A stretch of 64,000 bases of DNA from Furfurilactobacillus rossiae DSM 15814 (GTDB lineage: Bacteria > Bacillota > Bacilli > Lactobacillales > Lactobacillaceae): assembly GCF_000428925.1 (NCBI RefSeq), contig NZ_AUAW01000005.1:124001-188000 (forward strand), read 5' to 3'. The notes under the pieces are model-generated. The model made no database searches, was not told the DNA's origin, and saw only the letters and a list, made by a program, of their open reading frames with translations. Of this stretch, positions 8,824 to 18,305 are shown in pieces. The position numbers and the translations under genes were made by a program. Every line of letters starts with the position of its first letter. The stretch's first letter is position 1.

Positions 8824-9334
8824 ACCAACTGTAGACATTCGGCCTGTTACTGAAAATGATGCAGCAGATCTGCTAACCTTATTGGAAGATTTAAAAAAGG
8901 AATCTACCACGTTCACTGCTGATCCTGCTTTGGCACATTTGTCTGTCAAAGAGGAAGCCGCTCAATTACGGGTGATGATCAGTTCACCACAAAATCATCT
9001 GATGGTAGCGGATTATGGCGGTCAGCTAATTGGTGTTGCTAGTATCATTGCTAAAAATGAAACGGTTGGCGAAATCGGAGTAGCCATCCTGAAGTCGTAT
9101 TGGAATGAGGGATTGGGATCAGCCCTCATGGAAGAGATGCTTTATTGGGCAAAAACGGCTAGTTCACTGACAAACATTGTTTTAACCGTCCAGTTGGAGA
9201 ATACGTATGCCAAACGGTTATATAGCAATTTAGGGTTTAAGGTCACTCATTCTGATTCTGTCGTGAATGCTGTCGGAGATGAGGTGCCTGCCCAGGAAAT
9301 GACGTTAACTGTTCATCATGGGCGTCAGGCGTAG
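8816..9334 (+). CDS. GNAT family N-acetyltransferase
   Basis: This 172-residue acetyltransferase has the GNAT core: a beta-bulge strand GEIGVAILKSYWNEGLGSALM containing the acetyl-CoA pyrophosphate loop (NEGLGSA, about residues 98-104), followed by an N-x-x-A-K-R-L-Y segment and LGFKV typical of the family. Substrate is unknown. It overlaps tsaE by 8 bases and ends before a shared bidirectional terminator. Coupling to tsaE is conserved in many lactobacilli, but RimI function (ribosomal S18) is not supported by any specific residue here. Confidence 0.85.
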   Translation: MSEPTVDIRPVTENDAADLLTLLEDLKKESTTFTADPALAHLSVKEEAAQLRVMISSPQNHLMVADYGGQLIGVASIIAKNETVGEIGVAILKSYWNEGLGSALMEEMLYWAKTASSLTNIVLTVQLENTYAKRLYSNLGFKVTHSDSVVNAVGDEVPAQEMTLTVHHGRQA

Positions 9335-9420
9335 CCATATGTGTGAATGTCACTGAGAACAGGTGGCTTCACGCTTGTCAATCGATACATTGTTAGTATT
9401 AGTTATGTAAAAGCGCAAAC

Positions 9421-9468
9421 AAAAATCGTTTCGCCACAGATTTTACATCTGATGACGAGACGATTTTT
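9421..9468. terminator. Bidirectional terminator between GNAT and exonuclease genes
   Basis: AAAAATCGT (9421-9429) pairs with ACGATTTTT (9460-9468) and an inner TCG/CGA extends the stem. A-tract and T-tract flank it, so it can terminate the converging genes on both strands. Confidence 0.9.
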
Positions 9469-9502
9469 ATTGTCGATGGCAGATTGCGAGAATCAAGACC
9501 GA

Positions 9503-10036
9503 CTATTGTAATTTTACAAATGGCTTGATTGCGGATGCACCAAACTGTTGATCTTGGTAGATTAAAATGTTGGCACAAGCCAAACTGTCATCTAGCGCAT
9601 TGTGATGATGTTCCAAATTAACGTGAAGCCGTTCACTGACGGTATTAAGTTTGTGGTTTGGAAATTCCGGAAAAAAGCGACGGCTTGTTTTGACCGTGTC
9701 TAAGGTCAAGTAATGAACTGGTGCTAGGTCATAATGAGCTAACGTGCTTTTTAATACGCCATTATCAAATGGGGCATTGTGAGCCACGACAAGTTGGTTG
9801 TTTGTATAAAACTGATTAATGTGCGGCCAGATTTCTGGGAAGGTTGGCGCGTCCGCGACATCACTCGCATGGATGCCATGAATCTGCGTATTGCGCCAAG
9901 AGAATTCTGTGTCGGGTTTAATCAGCGTATAAAATTCATCGACGACCTTGTTTTGTCTGACGATGGTCAGTGCCAATGAGCACGCACTGTGGCGTTGGGC
10001 ACTAGCAGTTTCAAAATCCATTGCGACAAAATTCAC
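9503..10036 (-). CDS. DEDDh 3'-5' exonuclease (DnaQ-like)
   Basis: The protein is a stand-alone proofreading-type exonuclease of 177 residues. Catalytic residues are visible: Asp7 and Glu9 (MDFET), Asp91 in HNAPFD, His145 and Asp150 in HNALDD, giving the DEDDh set. It resembles the epsilon-like exonuclease domain found separately in Firmicutes. The substrate, DNA or small RNA, is not settled by sequence. It is transcribed leftwards, downstream of exoA, with about 130 bases between them. Confidence 0.9.
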   Translation of the reverse strand: MNFVAMDFETASAQRHSACSLALTIVRQNKVVDEFYTLIKPDTEFSWRNTQIHGIHASDVADAPTFPEIWPHINQFYTNNQLVVAHNAPFDNGVLKSTLAHYDLAPVHYLTLDTVKTSRRFFPEFPNHKLNTVSERLHVNLEHHHNALDDSLACANILIYQDQQFGASAIKPFVKLQ

Positions 10037-10165
10037 GACGCTAAGCCTCCTTAATCGTTAGGTAACGTTAAACTTAAATTTATTATGTCAGTCTAAGGCC
10101 TTCACGTTTAAATGTAAAGAAATCTGTTAACGGGTTTAGGCAGGGTGCTGATTAACGAACCGGGA

Positions 10166-10927
10166 TCAGTCCAACACTTCTGTTTCTAAAGCAACCGGAC
10201 AGTGATCAGAGCCAAGCACATCATTAAGGATTTTAGCATCAGTGACTTTAGCCATCAAAGGCGTTGATACAACAAAGTAGTCAATTCGCCATCCGGCGTT
10301 GTTTTTACGAGCATTAAAGCGGTAACTCCACCACGAATACTGGCCGGTTAGGTCGGGATAGAAGTGCCGGAAACTATCCGTAAAGCCGGTACCCAGTAAA
10401 GCCGTGAAATTGTCACGCTCAGTGTCTGTAAAGCCAGCATGCTGATGGTTTGTCTTAGGATTCTTGAGGTCGATTTCTTCATGAGCGACGTTTAAATCGC
10501 CACAAAAAATGACGGGTTTCTTAGCTGCTAATTCATTTACGTAAGTGGAAAAGGCAGCGTCCCAGCCGTCACGATAGTCTAACCGCTTAAGCTCTTGACC
10601 AGAGTTAGGTGTGTAGCTCGTGAGCAAGTAGTACGTTTGGTATTCCAACGTAATCACGCGACCTTCGTGATCGTATTCATCGACGCCAATGCCGTAGGTG
10701 ACGTCTACCGGTTCATGTTTAGTAAAGATGGCCGTGCCTGAGTAACCCGGACGATCGGCATAATTCCAGTATTGATGATAGCCGGGGAGGTTGACTGTTG
10801 CTTGACCCTCGTGCATCTTGGTTTCTTGAATACAAATAGCATCGGCATCTAAATCCATCGCCGTTTGCTCAAAGCCCTTTTTTAAAACTGCCCGTAATCC
10901 GTTAACATTCCATGATACAAATTTCAT
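10166..10927 (-). CDS. exoA: Exodeoxyribonuclease III / AP endonuclease
   Basis: This repair nuclease incises DNA at abasic sites and has 3'-5' exonuclease activity. It would act after Ung. The 253-residue protein begins MKFVSWNVNGLRA and has QETK, the GDLNVAH segment and the terminal GSDHCPV, giving the metal-binding Asn, Glu and the Asp-His pair of the ExoIII/EEP fold. The start at 10927 has GGAGG nine bases upstream. The preceding in-frame codons are an extension without a better site. Confidence 0.96.
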   Translation of the reverse strand: MKFVSWNVNGLRAVLKKGFEQTAMDLDADAICIQETKMHEGQATVNLPGYHQYWNYADRPGYSGTAIFTKHEPVDVTYGIGVDEYDHEGRVITLEYQTYYLLTSYTPNSGQELKRLDYRDGWDAAFSTYVNELAAKKPVIFCGDLNVAHEEIDLKNPKTNHQHAGFTDTERDNFTALLGTGFTDSFRHFYPDLTGQYSWWSYRFNARKNNAGWRIDYFVVSTPLMAKVTDAKILNDVLGSDHCPVALETEVLD

Positions 10928-11173
10928 GATGTCATCCTCCAAGAATTTTGTGTGATCGGCCGTTGTTCACCGGTGTTCGCGCTATGTAGTTTAACAAGTT
11001 GATTTTACCACAGCCATAAAAATGAAGTCTTTAATAAGGAAAACAGGTTTGAACTCAAATCGTGGTAAAATAGGACGAGGTTTACGGGCACCGGCTAATT
11101 GTGGCAACGGGCCACTTTAGTGTGAAGTGAAACCGAAACGGTTAATTAATGAAGAAAGTAAATGGGTGACATC

Positions 11174-12073
11174 ATGCAACAGGTTGATTTAAAAACTGTT
11201 TTTGCGTCCAGCAAGGTGATGCAAAACGAACCATTGGGGAATTACACAAATACGAAAACGGGCGGTCCGGCTGACTGGCTCGCCTTTCCTGAGTCGCGTG
11301 CTGAAGTGGCCAAGTTTGTCGATTTTGCCAGACTTCATGAGATGCCATTAACGGTGATTGGCAATGCTAGCAACTTGATTGTTCGTGATGGTGGCATTCG
11401 TGGGTTGGTACTTATTCTGACCCAAATGAAGACGATTACTGTGACGGGTAACACGGTTACTGCCGATGCTGGTGCAGCGCTGATTGATGCGACTGAAGTT
11501 GCTTATCGGCATAGTCTGACTGGTTTTGAGTTTGCAGCTGGCATTCCCGGCAGTGTTGGTGGAGCAGTTTTCATGAACGCCGGCGCATATGGTGGGGAAG
11601 TCAAGGACATTGTTAGCTCAGTTGATGTGTTGACGCGTGCTGGTGAGTTCGTGACATATCCTGCTGAAGAGATGGCGTTCGGTTATCGACACAGTCTGGT
11701 TCAAACGACCGGGGATATTGTCGTTGGCGCCAGTTTTACCTTAGTGCCAGGCGAAGCAACTACAATTCGTGCAAAAATGGACGATTTAAATGCACGTCGA
11801 GCTGCCAAACAACCGCTGGAATTGCCATCCTGTGGTTCTGTGTTCAAACGTCCAGAGGGGTACTTCGCTGGCAAATTGATTACGGACAGTGAACTACGCG
11901 GCTATACATCTGGTGGTGCACAAGTTTCAACCAAGCATGCTGGCTTTATTGTGAATGTTGGTGAAGCGACGGCCACAGATTATTTAGCGGTTATTCACCA
12001 TGTTCAAGAAACAGTTTTTGCTAAGTTTGGTGTGCATCTTGAAACAGAAGTCAGAATCATTGGTGACAACTAG
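11174..12073 (+). CDS. murB: UDP-N-acetylmuramate dehydrogenase MurB
   Basis: MurB reduces UDP-GlcNAc-enolpyruvate to UDP-MurNAc with NADPH and FAD in the cytoplasmic stage of peptidoglycan synthesis. The protein shows the FAD-binding PCMH segments [12 protein letters not shown] and [20 protein letters not shown] (split) and the active-site SCGSVFKRP near residue 220, characteristic of the shorter type II enzyme. GGGTGA sits just before ATG 11174, making that start more likely than ATG 11162, which lacks a good site. It ends before a strong terminator. Confidence 0.95.
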   Translation: MQQVDLKTVFASSKVMQNEPLGNYTNTKTGGPADWLAFPESRAEVAKFVDFARLHEMPLTVIGNASNLIVRDGGIRGLVLILTQMKTITVTGNTVTADAGAALIDATEVAYRHSLTGFEFAAGIPGSVGGAVFMNAGAYGGEVKDIVSSVDVLTRAGEFVTYPAEEMAFGYRHSLVQTTGDIVVGASFTLVPGEATTIRAKMDDLNARRAAKQPLELPSCGSVFKRPEGYFAGKLITDSELRGYTSGGAQVSTKHAGFIVNVGEATATDYLAVIHHVQETVFAKFGVHLETEVRIIGDN

Positions 12074-12177
12074 ACATTTGTTGTTGGCTGAGTGCATTGA
12101 CATGCTTGTCGGCTGATTGAAATAGCCAATTAAACAAAGGTGAGGTTTCAATCTTTAAATAACATTATTTTATCTGC

Positions 12178-12217
12178 TGACGCAGGCCAATCTGATTGGT
12201 CATGCGTCAATTTTTTT
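12178..12217 (+). terminator. Intrinsic terminator after murB
   Basis: TGACGCA (12178-12184) pairs with TGCGTCA (12203-12209), enclosing a second short stem, and seven T residues follow. Confidence 0.9.
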
Positions 12218-12284
12218 GTATGATAGAAGTAGATGCATGTTGAGCGTGGTGCCAATACGTGGCCACAGGAAGGGAGACAACAAC

Positions 12285-14432
12285 TTGAACATTATTGAAG
12301 CGGTGATCATTCTTGTCCTGCTAGTGCTGCTGTCAAACATACTGGGACACTACTTGGAGGCCATTCCGGTCAGCTTGATTCAAGTGACCTTGGGATTATT
12401 ATGGTCCATTATCTTTCACATTACGATTCCACTCGAAACTGATTGGTTCTTACTATTATTTATTGCACCACTACTATTTAATGATGGGCGACGTTTTCCA
12501 AAAAGTGAGTTGTGGACATTACGGGGGCCAATCTTGGCAAACGCAGTCTTACTTGTGTTCTTAACCACGCTACTAGGTGGCTGGTTATTTCACTTACTCA
12601 TTCCCGGCTTGCCGTTATCCGTGGGATTTGCGTTGGCCGCCATCTTGTCACCGACGGATCCTGTAGCGGTGACATCCATCGCCGAGCAGGTGAGTTTACC
12701 ATCCGCAATTATTCATCTGGTCAGTGGCGAAAGTTTGATCAACGATGCTAGTGGTCTGATTGGGTTTAAATATGCACTAGCAGCGGCTGTGACCGGAACA
12801 TTTTCACTTTGGTCTGCTGCTGGCGACTTTCTCTATACCAGTATCGCTGGTTTTGTGGTCGGTTTTGTCGTGATGACAGGATTACAAATGTTGCGGGAGG
12901 TGTTGAGACGCTCGGGAATCAATGATCCAGTGTTTAACACAGTGTTACAACTAGTGGGTCCGTTCGTGATTTACCTCGGTGCAGAGGCCATTCATGCTTC
13001 TGGCGTCATTGCCGTTGTCACGGCCGGCGTTTTAGCCCACGTTTCAGAAAACCGAATTGTTGAGGATTTGCCTGAACAGCGACTTTTGATTGAGCGCACA
13101 TGGGATATTGTGGTTTACGTGTTAAACGGGATTGTATTTATTATTCTTGGGGATGAGTTGCCTAGTGCAACGAAGGCAACAATTGCTGATCCAGCAACGG
13201 GAACGTGGCGTGCAATTGGCTATGTCATTGTGATTTGGCTCATTCTCTTCATCCTACGGGCTGTTTGGATTTACGTTTATGGGACATTGAGCCGTTTAAG
13301 CAAAAACTGGCGTATCGAACATAAGAACACGGAACCAGTTACGATTAAAACAGCGATTGTTTCCGGTTTGACAGGTGTCCGTGGTGCCATTACGTTAGCG
13401 GGTGTGCTGACGATTCCGGCGACCATTAGTAACGGGGATGCATTCCCGGAACGGTCATTGATTTTGTTTGTCGCTGCCGGTGTTATTGTATTGAGTTTGG
13501 TCATCGCTGCAGTGACCTTGCCATTAATCAGTCGGCGTGGTGCCATGTTGTTGACCCGAGGCAGTCAGGTTGATACGTTGGAGGAATTAACTGCGCAAGA
13601 AGAGGCTGACGATGGCGAAACGGTGCCATTAATGTCAGTAGATGAAGCAAAAACGTACCTTTCTAAAACGGCAGTTAGAGTGTTAGAGTCCTTGCGACGG
13701 CCTGAAAATCAACGGGCAGCGTATGACTTGATTCTTGATTATCAATTTATTATTCGGCGTTTGCAGATGCGAACACAGCCTTCCGAGGATGTGAAAACGA
13801 TGATCGATTTTGAAGTTGATATTCGTCGAATTGCTTTGCAAGGTGAGTTGAAACGGCTACAGGAGTTACATGATGCCGGCCTAGTCAATATTTGGAATTT
13901 TCGTTATTACCGTCGCCAAATCAAGTGGCGGTTACGCAATGTTGATGCCCATCAGCGACGGGAAGCCTTACCCGCTTGGCGAACAGCCAGACGGTTGATT
14001 CGACATGGGTTGCGGCGTGTACGAATTTTAATGACCGGCAATGATATGGTCACCTTTCGCCAGCAACGACAGTTAGTTGAAACGGAGACTGCCAAGGCAG
14101 CGATTGCCCGGTTATCACGTTTCTTTAAAGTCCATAACGCCAAGAAGAACGCACAGCAACGACAAAGTGTTTATCATCTGATTGTTCATTACCGCTACCG
14201 GATTGAGCGGCGTCATCCTGTGACTAATGGCAGCGCTCGGCAGCTCCAGTATGAAACTAATTTACGAGATTTACGGGTTCGTGCGCTGGCAGCGGAACGG
14301 TCAGCGGTGACAGAATTGTTGGATGCCGGACGGATCAATGCTGTAATGGCAGCTAACCTGCGTCAATACGTTAACTATTCGGAAAATGTGTTAATGCTTG
14401 GTGAAGATTTGCAAACAGAGGCAACAAGCTAG
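12285..14432 (+). CDS. CPA1-family Na+/H+ antiporter (NhaP-type)
   Basis: This integral membrane exchanger probably extrudes Na+ or K+ for H+ and contributes to pH and salt tolerance. The 715-residue protein has about twelve membrane segments in its first 430 residues, with the transport-site signature ILSPTDPVAVTS near residue 118 and SGESLINDASG near 147. The cytosolic C-terminal half (about 430-715) is helical and rich in Arg and Glu. The TTG at 12285 is used because AGGAAGGGAG lies upstream and the membrane domain starts directly. A second, diverged member lies at 34660-36666. Ion specificity cannot be read from sequence. Confidence 0.9.
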   Translation: MNIIEAVIILVLLVLLSNILGHYLEAIPVSLIQVTLGLLWSIIFHITIPLETDWFLLLFIAPLLFNDGRRFPKSELWTLRGPILANAVLLVFLTTLLGGWLFHLLIPGLPLSVGFALAAILSPTDPVAVTSIAEQVSLPSAIIHLVSGESLINDASGLIGFKYALAAAVTGTFSLWSAAGDFLYTSIAGFVVGFVVMTGLQMLREVLRRSGINDPVFNTVLQLVGPFVIYLGAEAIHASGVIAVVTAGVLAHVSENRIVEDLPEQRLLIERTWDIVVYVLNGIVFIILGDELPSATKATIADPATGTWRAIGYVIVIWLILFILRAVWIYVYGTLSRLSKNWRIEHKNTEPVTIKTAIVSGLTGVRGAITLAGVLTIPATISNGDAFPERSLILFVAAGVIVLSLVIAAVTLPLISRRGAMLLTRGSQVDTLEELTAQEEADDGETVPLMSVDEAKTYLSKTAVRVLESLRRPENQRAAYDLILDYQFIIRRLQMRTQPSEDVKTMIDFEVDIRRIALQGELKRLQELHDAGLVNIWNFRYYRRQIKWRLRNVDAHQRREALPAWRTARRLIRHGLRRVRILMTGNDMVTFRQQRQLVETETAKAAIARLSRFFKVHNAKKNAQQRQSVYHLIVHYRYRIERRHPVTNGSARQLQYETNLRDLRVRALAAERSAVTELLDAGRINAVMAANLRQYVNYSENVLMLGEDLQTEATS

Positions 14433-14535
14433 CCGATTGGTTTGCACGATGGTAAATCTGCTATACTTAAATGAGCGATTTGAAGCGTAATGTGAAGATC
14501 GCACGCCAACATTTGGCGATTTTAGGAGGAGTGTT

Positions 14536-15375
14536 ATGTTACTTAATCCCAGCAACTGGCTCACCTGGACGGCGGCAGCACGTTTGCTCGACATTCTAGT
14601 GATTTGGTTTGTTATTTATGAGCTGATTATGCTATTACGAGGCACGCGAGCGGTAATGTTGTTCCGCGGGATCCTTGTGATTATCATTATTAAGATTGCT
14701 AGTTGGTATCTGGGCTTAGAGACAGTTTCCTGGGTCATGGACCAGATCATTAACTGGGGGGTTATTGCCCTAGTGATCATCTTTCAACCGGAAATTCGGC
14801 AAGGTCTTGAGCGTTTGGGTCGCGGCTCGTTTATTCAACGAGGCCGGACGGCTCACGATGATGAAGAAAAGTTAATCGATGCGTTGGATAAGGCTATTCA
14901 ATACATGAGCAAACGCCGGATTGGGGCGCTAATTTCTATTCAAATGGAAACTGGTTTGGAAGAGTACATTGAAACTGGGATTGATTTGGATGCGGACGTG
15001 ACCGGCGAGCTCTTGATCAATATTTTTATTCCCAATACACCCTTACATGATGGGGCCGTTATCATTAAGGATAATCGAATTGCTTCCGCTACTGCCTATT
15101 TACCGCTATCAGACAGTAATTTGATTCCTAAAGAGTTAGGGACACGTCATCGTGCTGCTGTGGGGATTAGCGAGGTAACGGATGCGTTGACCATTGTCGT
15201 GTCCGAGGAAACCGGCGAAGTGATGTTTACGCGAAATAATGAAATGATGCGTAATTTGACTCAGGAAGACTATCTAAATTACCTTCGTAAACAATTAATC
15301 CCGGCAGAGCCAGAACGTCACAATTGGTTCTTGGACATTGTTAACCGAATTTTTAGGGGAGGTGGCCATAAATGA
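14536..15375 (+). CDS. cdaA: Diadenylate cyclase CdaA
   Basis: CdaA makes cyclic di-AMP from two ATP. The messenger controls potassium and osmolyte uptake and cell-wall homeostasis. The 279-residue protein has three N-terminal membrane segments (about 13-33, 38-58, 62-82) and a DAC domain with the DGA motif at 172-174 and RHR at 204-206. TAGGAGGAG precedes the ATG. It starts the conserved cdaA-cdaR-glmM operon; cdaR overlaps its end by 4 bases. A TATACT -10 near 14,461 suggests a promoter in the gap after the antiporter gene. Confidence 0.97.
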   Translation: MLLNPSNWLTWTAAARLLDILVIWFVIYELIMLLRGTRAVMLFRGILVIIIIKIASWYLGLETVSWVMDQIINWGVIALVIIFQPEIRQGLERLGRGSFIQRGRTAHDDEEKLIDALDKAIQYMSKRRIGALISIQMETGLEEYIETGIDLDADVTGELLINIFIPNTPLHDGAVIIKDNRIASATAYLPLSDSNLIPKELGTRHRAAVGISEVTDALTIVVSEETGEVMFTRNNEMMRNLTQEDYLNYLRKQLIPAEPERHNWFLDIVNRIFRGGGHK

Positions 15376-16547
15376 AAAAGTTTAATCGCTTTCTCAATAG
15401 CACACTCTTCTACCGTTTATCAGCGTTAGTTTTGGCCATTTTCTTAGTTATTTACGTCACCGGTTCGACGGGCAACGACACCCGTTTAGCACGTCAGGAC
15501 AATCCTAGCAGGGTGTCATCACTGACTTCGACCAAAACGAAAACGGTGTCGATGCCATTGCAACTAAATATCAATTCAAATAAATACTTTGTAACGGGTT
15601 ATCCAGAGCGCGTTAAAGTTAAAATCACAGGACCGGCTGCATTGGTTACGGCGACGACAAACACGCAGAACTTTAGCATTAATGCAGACTTGTCAAAGCT
15701 GTCAATGGGTAAGCACAAAGTGATGTTGAAGGCTGACGGACTCAATAAAGAATTAACCTACCAGATTGAGCCGAAGACAATTAATGTCACAATTGCGCAT
15801 CGTGAAACGATCACAATGCCTGTCCACGTGAAGTATGATGCCAACAGTTTGGCAAGCGGCTATCAAGTTGGCACGCCAACAACGTCAGTTAATAGTGTTA
15901 CGGTAACCGGTGCGACGTCTGAGGTTGAACAGGTGGCTCAAGTGGTTGCACCAATTAATTTGACCAAGAACAGCACGTCAACCTTAACAGCAACCGTTCA
16001 GTTGGAGGCTCAGGATGCTAATGGTCATACAGTTAATGTGGTGATGACACCTTCAACGGCTAGTGTGACCGTGCCAATTACGTCCAACGAAAGTTCTAAG
16101 AAAGTTAAGGTTAATTACGAGCCGAAGAATGCTGAGGATGGTAAGAGCTATTCAATTACCGGTGACGTTGATAGTTTGACCGCATATGGCACAAAGAGTG
16201 CGATTAGCAAATTAAAGAGTAGTATAGTAGCTAACGTAGATGTTTCTGGTCTACCAGTTGGAACGACAAAACAACAAGTTAATCTAACACCTTCTGCCAG
16301 TGGCATTAGAAGCTATTCTGAAACGACTGCCAATGTAACAATTAAAGTGACATCCAGTAACGCAGATAGTAATGGGGTTCAGCATGGCGATTCATCAACA
16401 AGTTCCTCTGATGAATCATCTAGTGAAGCTGCCGGCAGCAGTGAAACATCTTCTAGTAGCGACGATACGAATACCACGGCGAGTAGCAGCGAAACGGGCA
16501 GTAGCAGCACAAGTGCGTCCAGTAGTTCAGCTGCCGGCAGCAATTAG
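15372..16547 (+). CDS. cdaR: CdaA regulatory protein CdaR (YbbR domains)
   Basis: CdaR binds CdaA at the membrane and modulates c-di-AMP synthesis. The 391-residue protein has one N-terminal membrane segment (about 13-30) followed by repeated YbbR domains of about 80 residues each on the extracytoplasmic side. A C-terminal tail from about residue 335 is extremely Ser-rich with Glu, Asp and Thr, and is probably disordered and wall-associated. Its ATG overlaps the cdaA stop (ATGA), implying coupled translation. Confidence 0.95.
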   Translation: MKKFNRFLNSTLFYRLSALVLAIFLVIYVTGSTGNDTRLARQDNPSRVSSLTSTKTKTVSMPLQLNINSNKYFVTGYPERVKVKITGPAALVTATTNTQNFSINADLSKLSMGKHKVMLKADGLNKELTYQIEPKTINVTIAHRETITMPVHVKYDANSLASGYQVGTPTTSVNSVTVTGATSEVEQVAQVVAPINLTKNSTSTLTATVQLEAQDANGHTVNVVMTPSTASVTVPITSNESSKKVKVNYEPKNAEDGKSYSITGDVDSLTAYGTKSAISKLKSSIVANVDVSGLPVGTTKQQVNLTPSASGIRSYSETTANVTIKVTSSNADSNGVQHGDSSTSSSDESSSEAAGSSETSSSSDDTNTTASSSETGSSSTSASSSSAAGSN

Positions 16548-16599
16548 TTAGCAAATAAACAAGTCTTTAGGGACAAACGACGAAGTGAGGAAGAAACAA

Positions 16600-17952
16600 A
16601 TGAAATATTTTGGAACAGATGGTGTACGAGGCATTGCAAATCAGAATTTGAGTCCTGAACTTGCATTCCGACTTGGGCGTGCCGGCGGGTACGTGCTAAC
16701 GGAGCACGCCGATGCAGATCATCAGCCACAGGTTTTGGTGGCACATGATACGCGTATTTCGGGTCAAATGTTGGAAGAAGCACTGATTGCAGGGCTTTTG
16801 TCAGTTGGGATTGAAGTACTCAAACTCGGTGTTATTACAACGCCCGGAGTCGCATACCTTGTCCGGGTACAACAAGCGGATGCCGGTGTCATGATTACAG
16901 CTTCTCACAATCCAGTTGCTGACAACGGGATTAAGTTCTTTGGTGGTGACGGTTTTAAACTGTCTGATTCTTTGGAAGAAGAAATTGAAACCCTCTTGGA
17001 TGCACCCAAAGATGAATTGCCACGACCGTCAGCAGAAGGACTGGGAACCGTTGAAGACTATCAAGAAGGTGCTGCCAAATACACGCAATTCTTGGAGCAA
17101 ACGATTCCTGATCAGCTAAATGGTTTACACATTGCCGTGGATGCGGCCAACGGTGCTACCAGTAAATTGGTATCACGTTTGTTTGCAGATGTAGACACTG
17201 ATTTTGACACGATGGCGACGAATCCTAATGGGTTGAACATTAATGATGGCGTTGGTTCTACTCATCCTGAGGCGCTACAACAGTTTGTTGTTGAGAAGGG
17301 CGCTACTATGGGTGTTGCGTTCGATGGCGATGGTGATCGTTGTATTGCTGTAGATGAAAATGGTGACATCGTTAATGGTGATAAGATCATGTTCATCTGT
17401 GGTAAATATATGCATGAACATGGTCGTCTTAAGAAAGACACAGTTGTCACCACAGTGATGAGCAATCTTGGCCTTTACAAGGCTCTGGAAGGCAACGAGA
17501 TGCACAGCGTGCAAACGCAAGTCGGTGACCGGTACGTGGTTGAAAAGATGTTAGCGGATGGCTATAACGTCGGTGGTGAACAGTCTGGACATGTTGTTTT
17601 CTTGGACTTCAATACAACTGGTGATGGCATGTTAACTGCCTTACAACTTATGTACATTGTCCAAACGACTGGTAAAAAGTTGTCTGAACTAGCCAGTGAA
17701 GTAACGACGTATCCTCAAAAACTGGTTAACGTTAAGGTTGCTGATAAAAAGGCGGCTTTGGAAAATGACCAGATTCAGGCAATTATCAAAAAGGTCGAAA
17801 CTGAAATGAATGGCGACGGACGCGTGTTGGTTCGTCCAAGCGGTACTGAGCCATTGCTGCGGGTGATGGCTGAGGCACCAACTCAGGAGGTTGTTGACGG
17901 TTATGTCGATGAAATCGCTGACGTTGTGCGTCAAGAAGTCGGTATTGAATAG
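16600..17952 (+). CDS. glmM: Phosphoglucosamine mutase
   Basis: GlmM converts glucosamine-6-phosphate to glucosamine-1-phosphate, the step before UDP-GlcNAc. The 450-residue protein has the phosphoserine loop TASHNP (Ser102), the metal-binding DGDGDR and the phosphate-binding RPSGTEP. GTGAGGAAG lies upstream of ATG 16600. Third gene of the c-di-AMP operon; CdaA is known in other Firmicutes to bind and inhibit GlmM. GlmS, which supplies its substrate, follows after an independent promoter. Confidence 0.97.
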   Translation: MKYFGTDGVRGIANQNLSPELAFRLGRAGGYVLTEHADADHQPQVLVAHDTRISGQMLEEALIAGLLSVGIEVLKLGVITTPGVAYLVRVQQADAGVMITASHNPVADNGIKFFGGDGFKLSDSLEEEIETLLDAPKDELPRPSAEGLGTVEDYQEGAAKYTQFLEQTIPDQLNGLHIAVDAANGATSKLVSRLFADVDTDFDTMATNPNGLNINDGVGSTHPEALQQFVVEKGATMGVAFDGDGDRCIAVDENGDIVNGDKIMFICGKYMHEHGRLKKDTVVTTVMSNLGLYKALEGNEMHSVQTQVGDRYVVEKMLADGYNVGGEQSGHVVFLDFNTTGDGMLTALQLMYIVQTTGKKLSELASEVTTYPQKLVNVKVADKKAALENDQIQAIIKKVETEMNGDGRVLVRPSGTEPLLRVMAEAPTQEVVDGYVDEIADVVRQEVGIE

Positions 17953-18019
17953 CGGTAATGCGCACTGAAGGCTGATTATTTTGTTGGCTGATGAGCATAA
18001 TCAATGAACGCGATAATTT

Positions 18020-18056
18020 AAGCTGTGTTTCCGTTTCTGGAGGCACGGCTTTTTTG
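18020..18056 (+). terminator. Intrinsic terminator after glmM
   Basis: AAGC pairs with GGCTT and an inner GTG/CAC plus TCC/GGA stem completes an imperfect hairpin followed by T residues. The rest of the 353-base gap before glmS holds only the glmS promoter and operator. Confidence 0.7.
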
Positions 18057-18246
18057 TTTGCGATTCGAAATATCACATTAATGTAGTCAAACACGAATCC
18101 GGTTGGCACGGTAATCCGCCATTAGTCGTGCTGGGGGGATTTGGCCTAAATGTTCCCATTTAGAGAAAATTAAGGTTTGGTAATCATATAGACCACTAAA
18201 GACAAAAGGTTGACGTGAAGTGTTTAAAAACGTTATTATAATACTG

Positions 18247-18287
18247 CTTTCAAAAAAGAAAACGGTGTTATAATAGTCTATACCAAT
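18247..18287 (+). promoter_or_regulatory. glmS promoter with NagR-like operator
   Basis: A -10 TATAAT (18269-18274) is overlapped by AATAGTCTATACCAAT (18272-18287). This matches 13 of 16 positions of the palindrome ATTGGTATATACCAAT, whose near-perfect form lies before pgi. Such GntR-family (NagR/YvoA) sites respond to glucosamine-6-phosphate in other Firmicutes, and occlusion of the -10 implies repression. No glmS ribozyme core is visible between glmM and glmS. Confidence 0.65.
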
Positions 18288-18305
18288 TTGAAAAGGATGA
18301 ACGTT

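Noticed and set aside
17953-18305. glmS ribozyme upstream of glmS
   Set aside because: No conserved ribozyme core was visible between glmM and glmS; the interval is AT-rich and holds a promoter with an operator instead.
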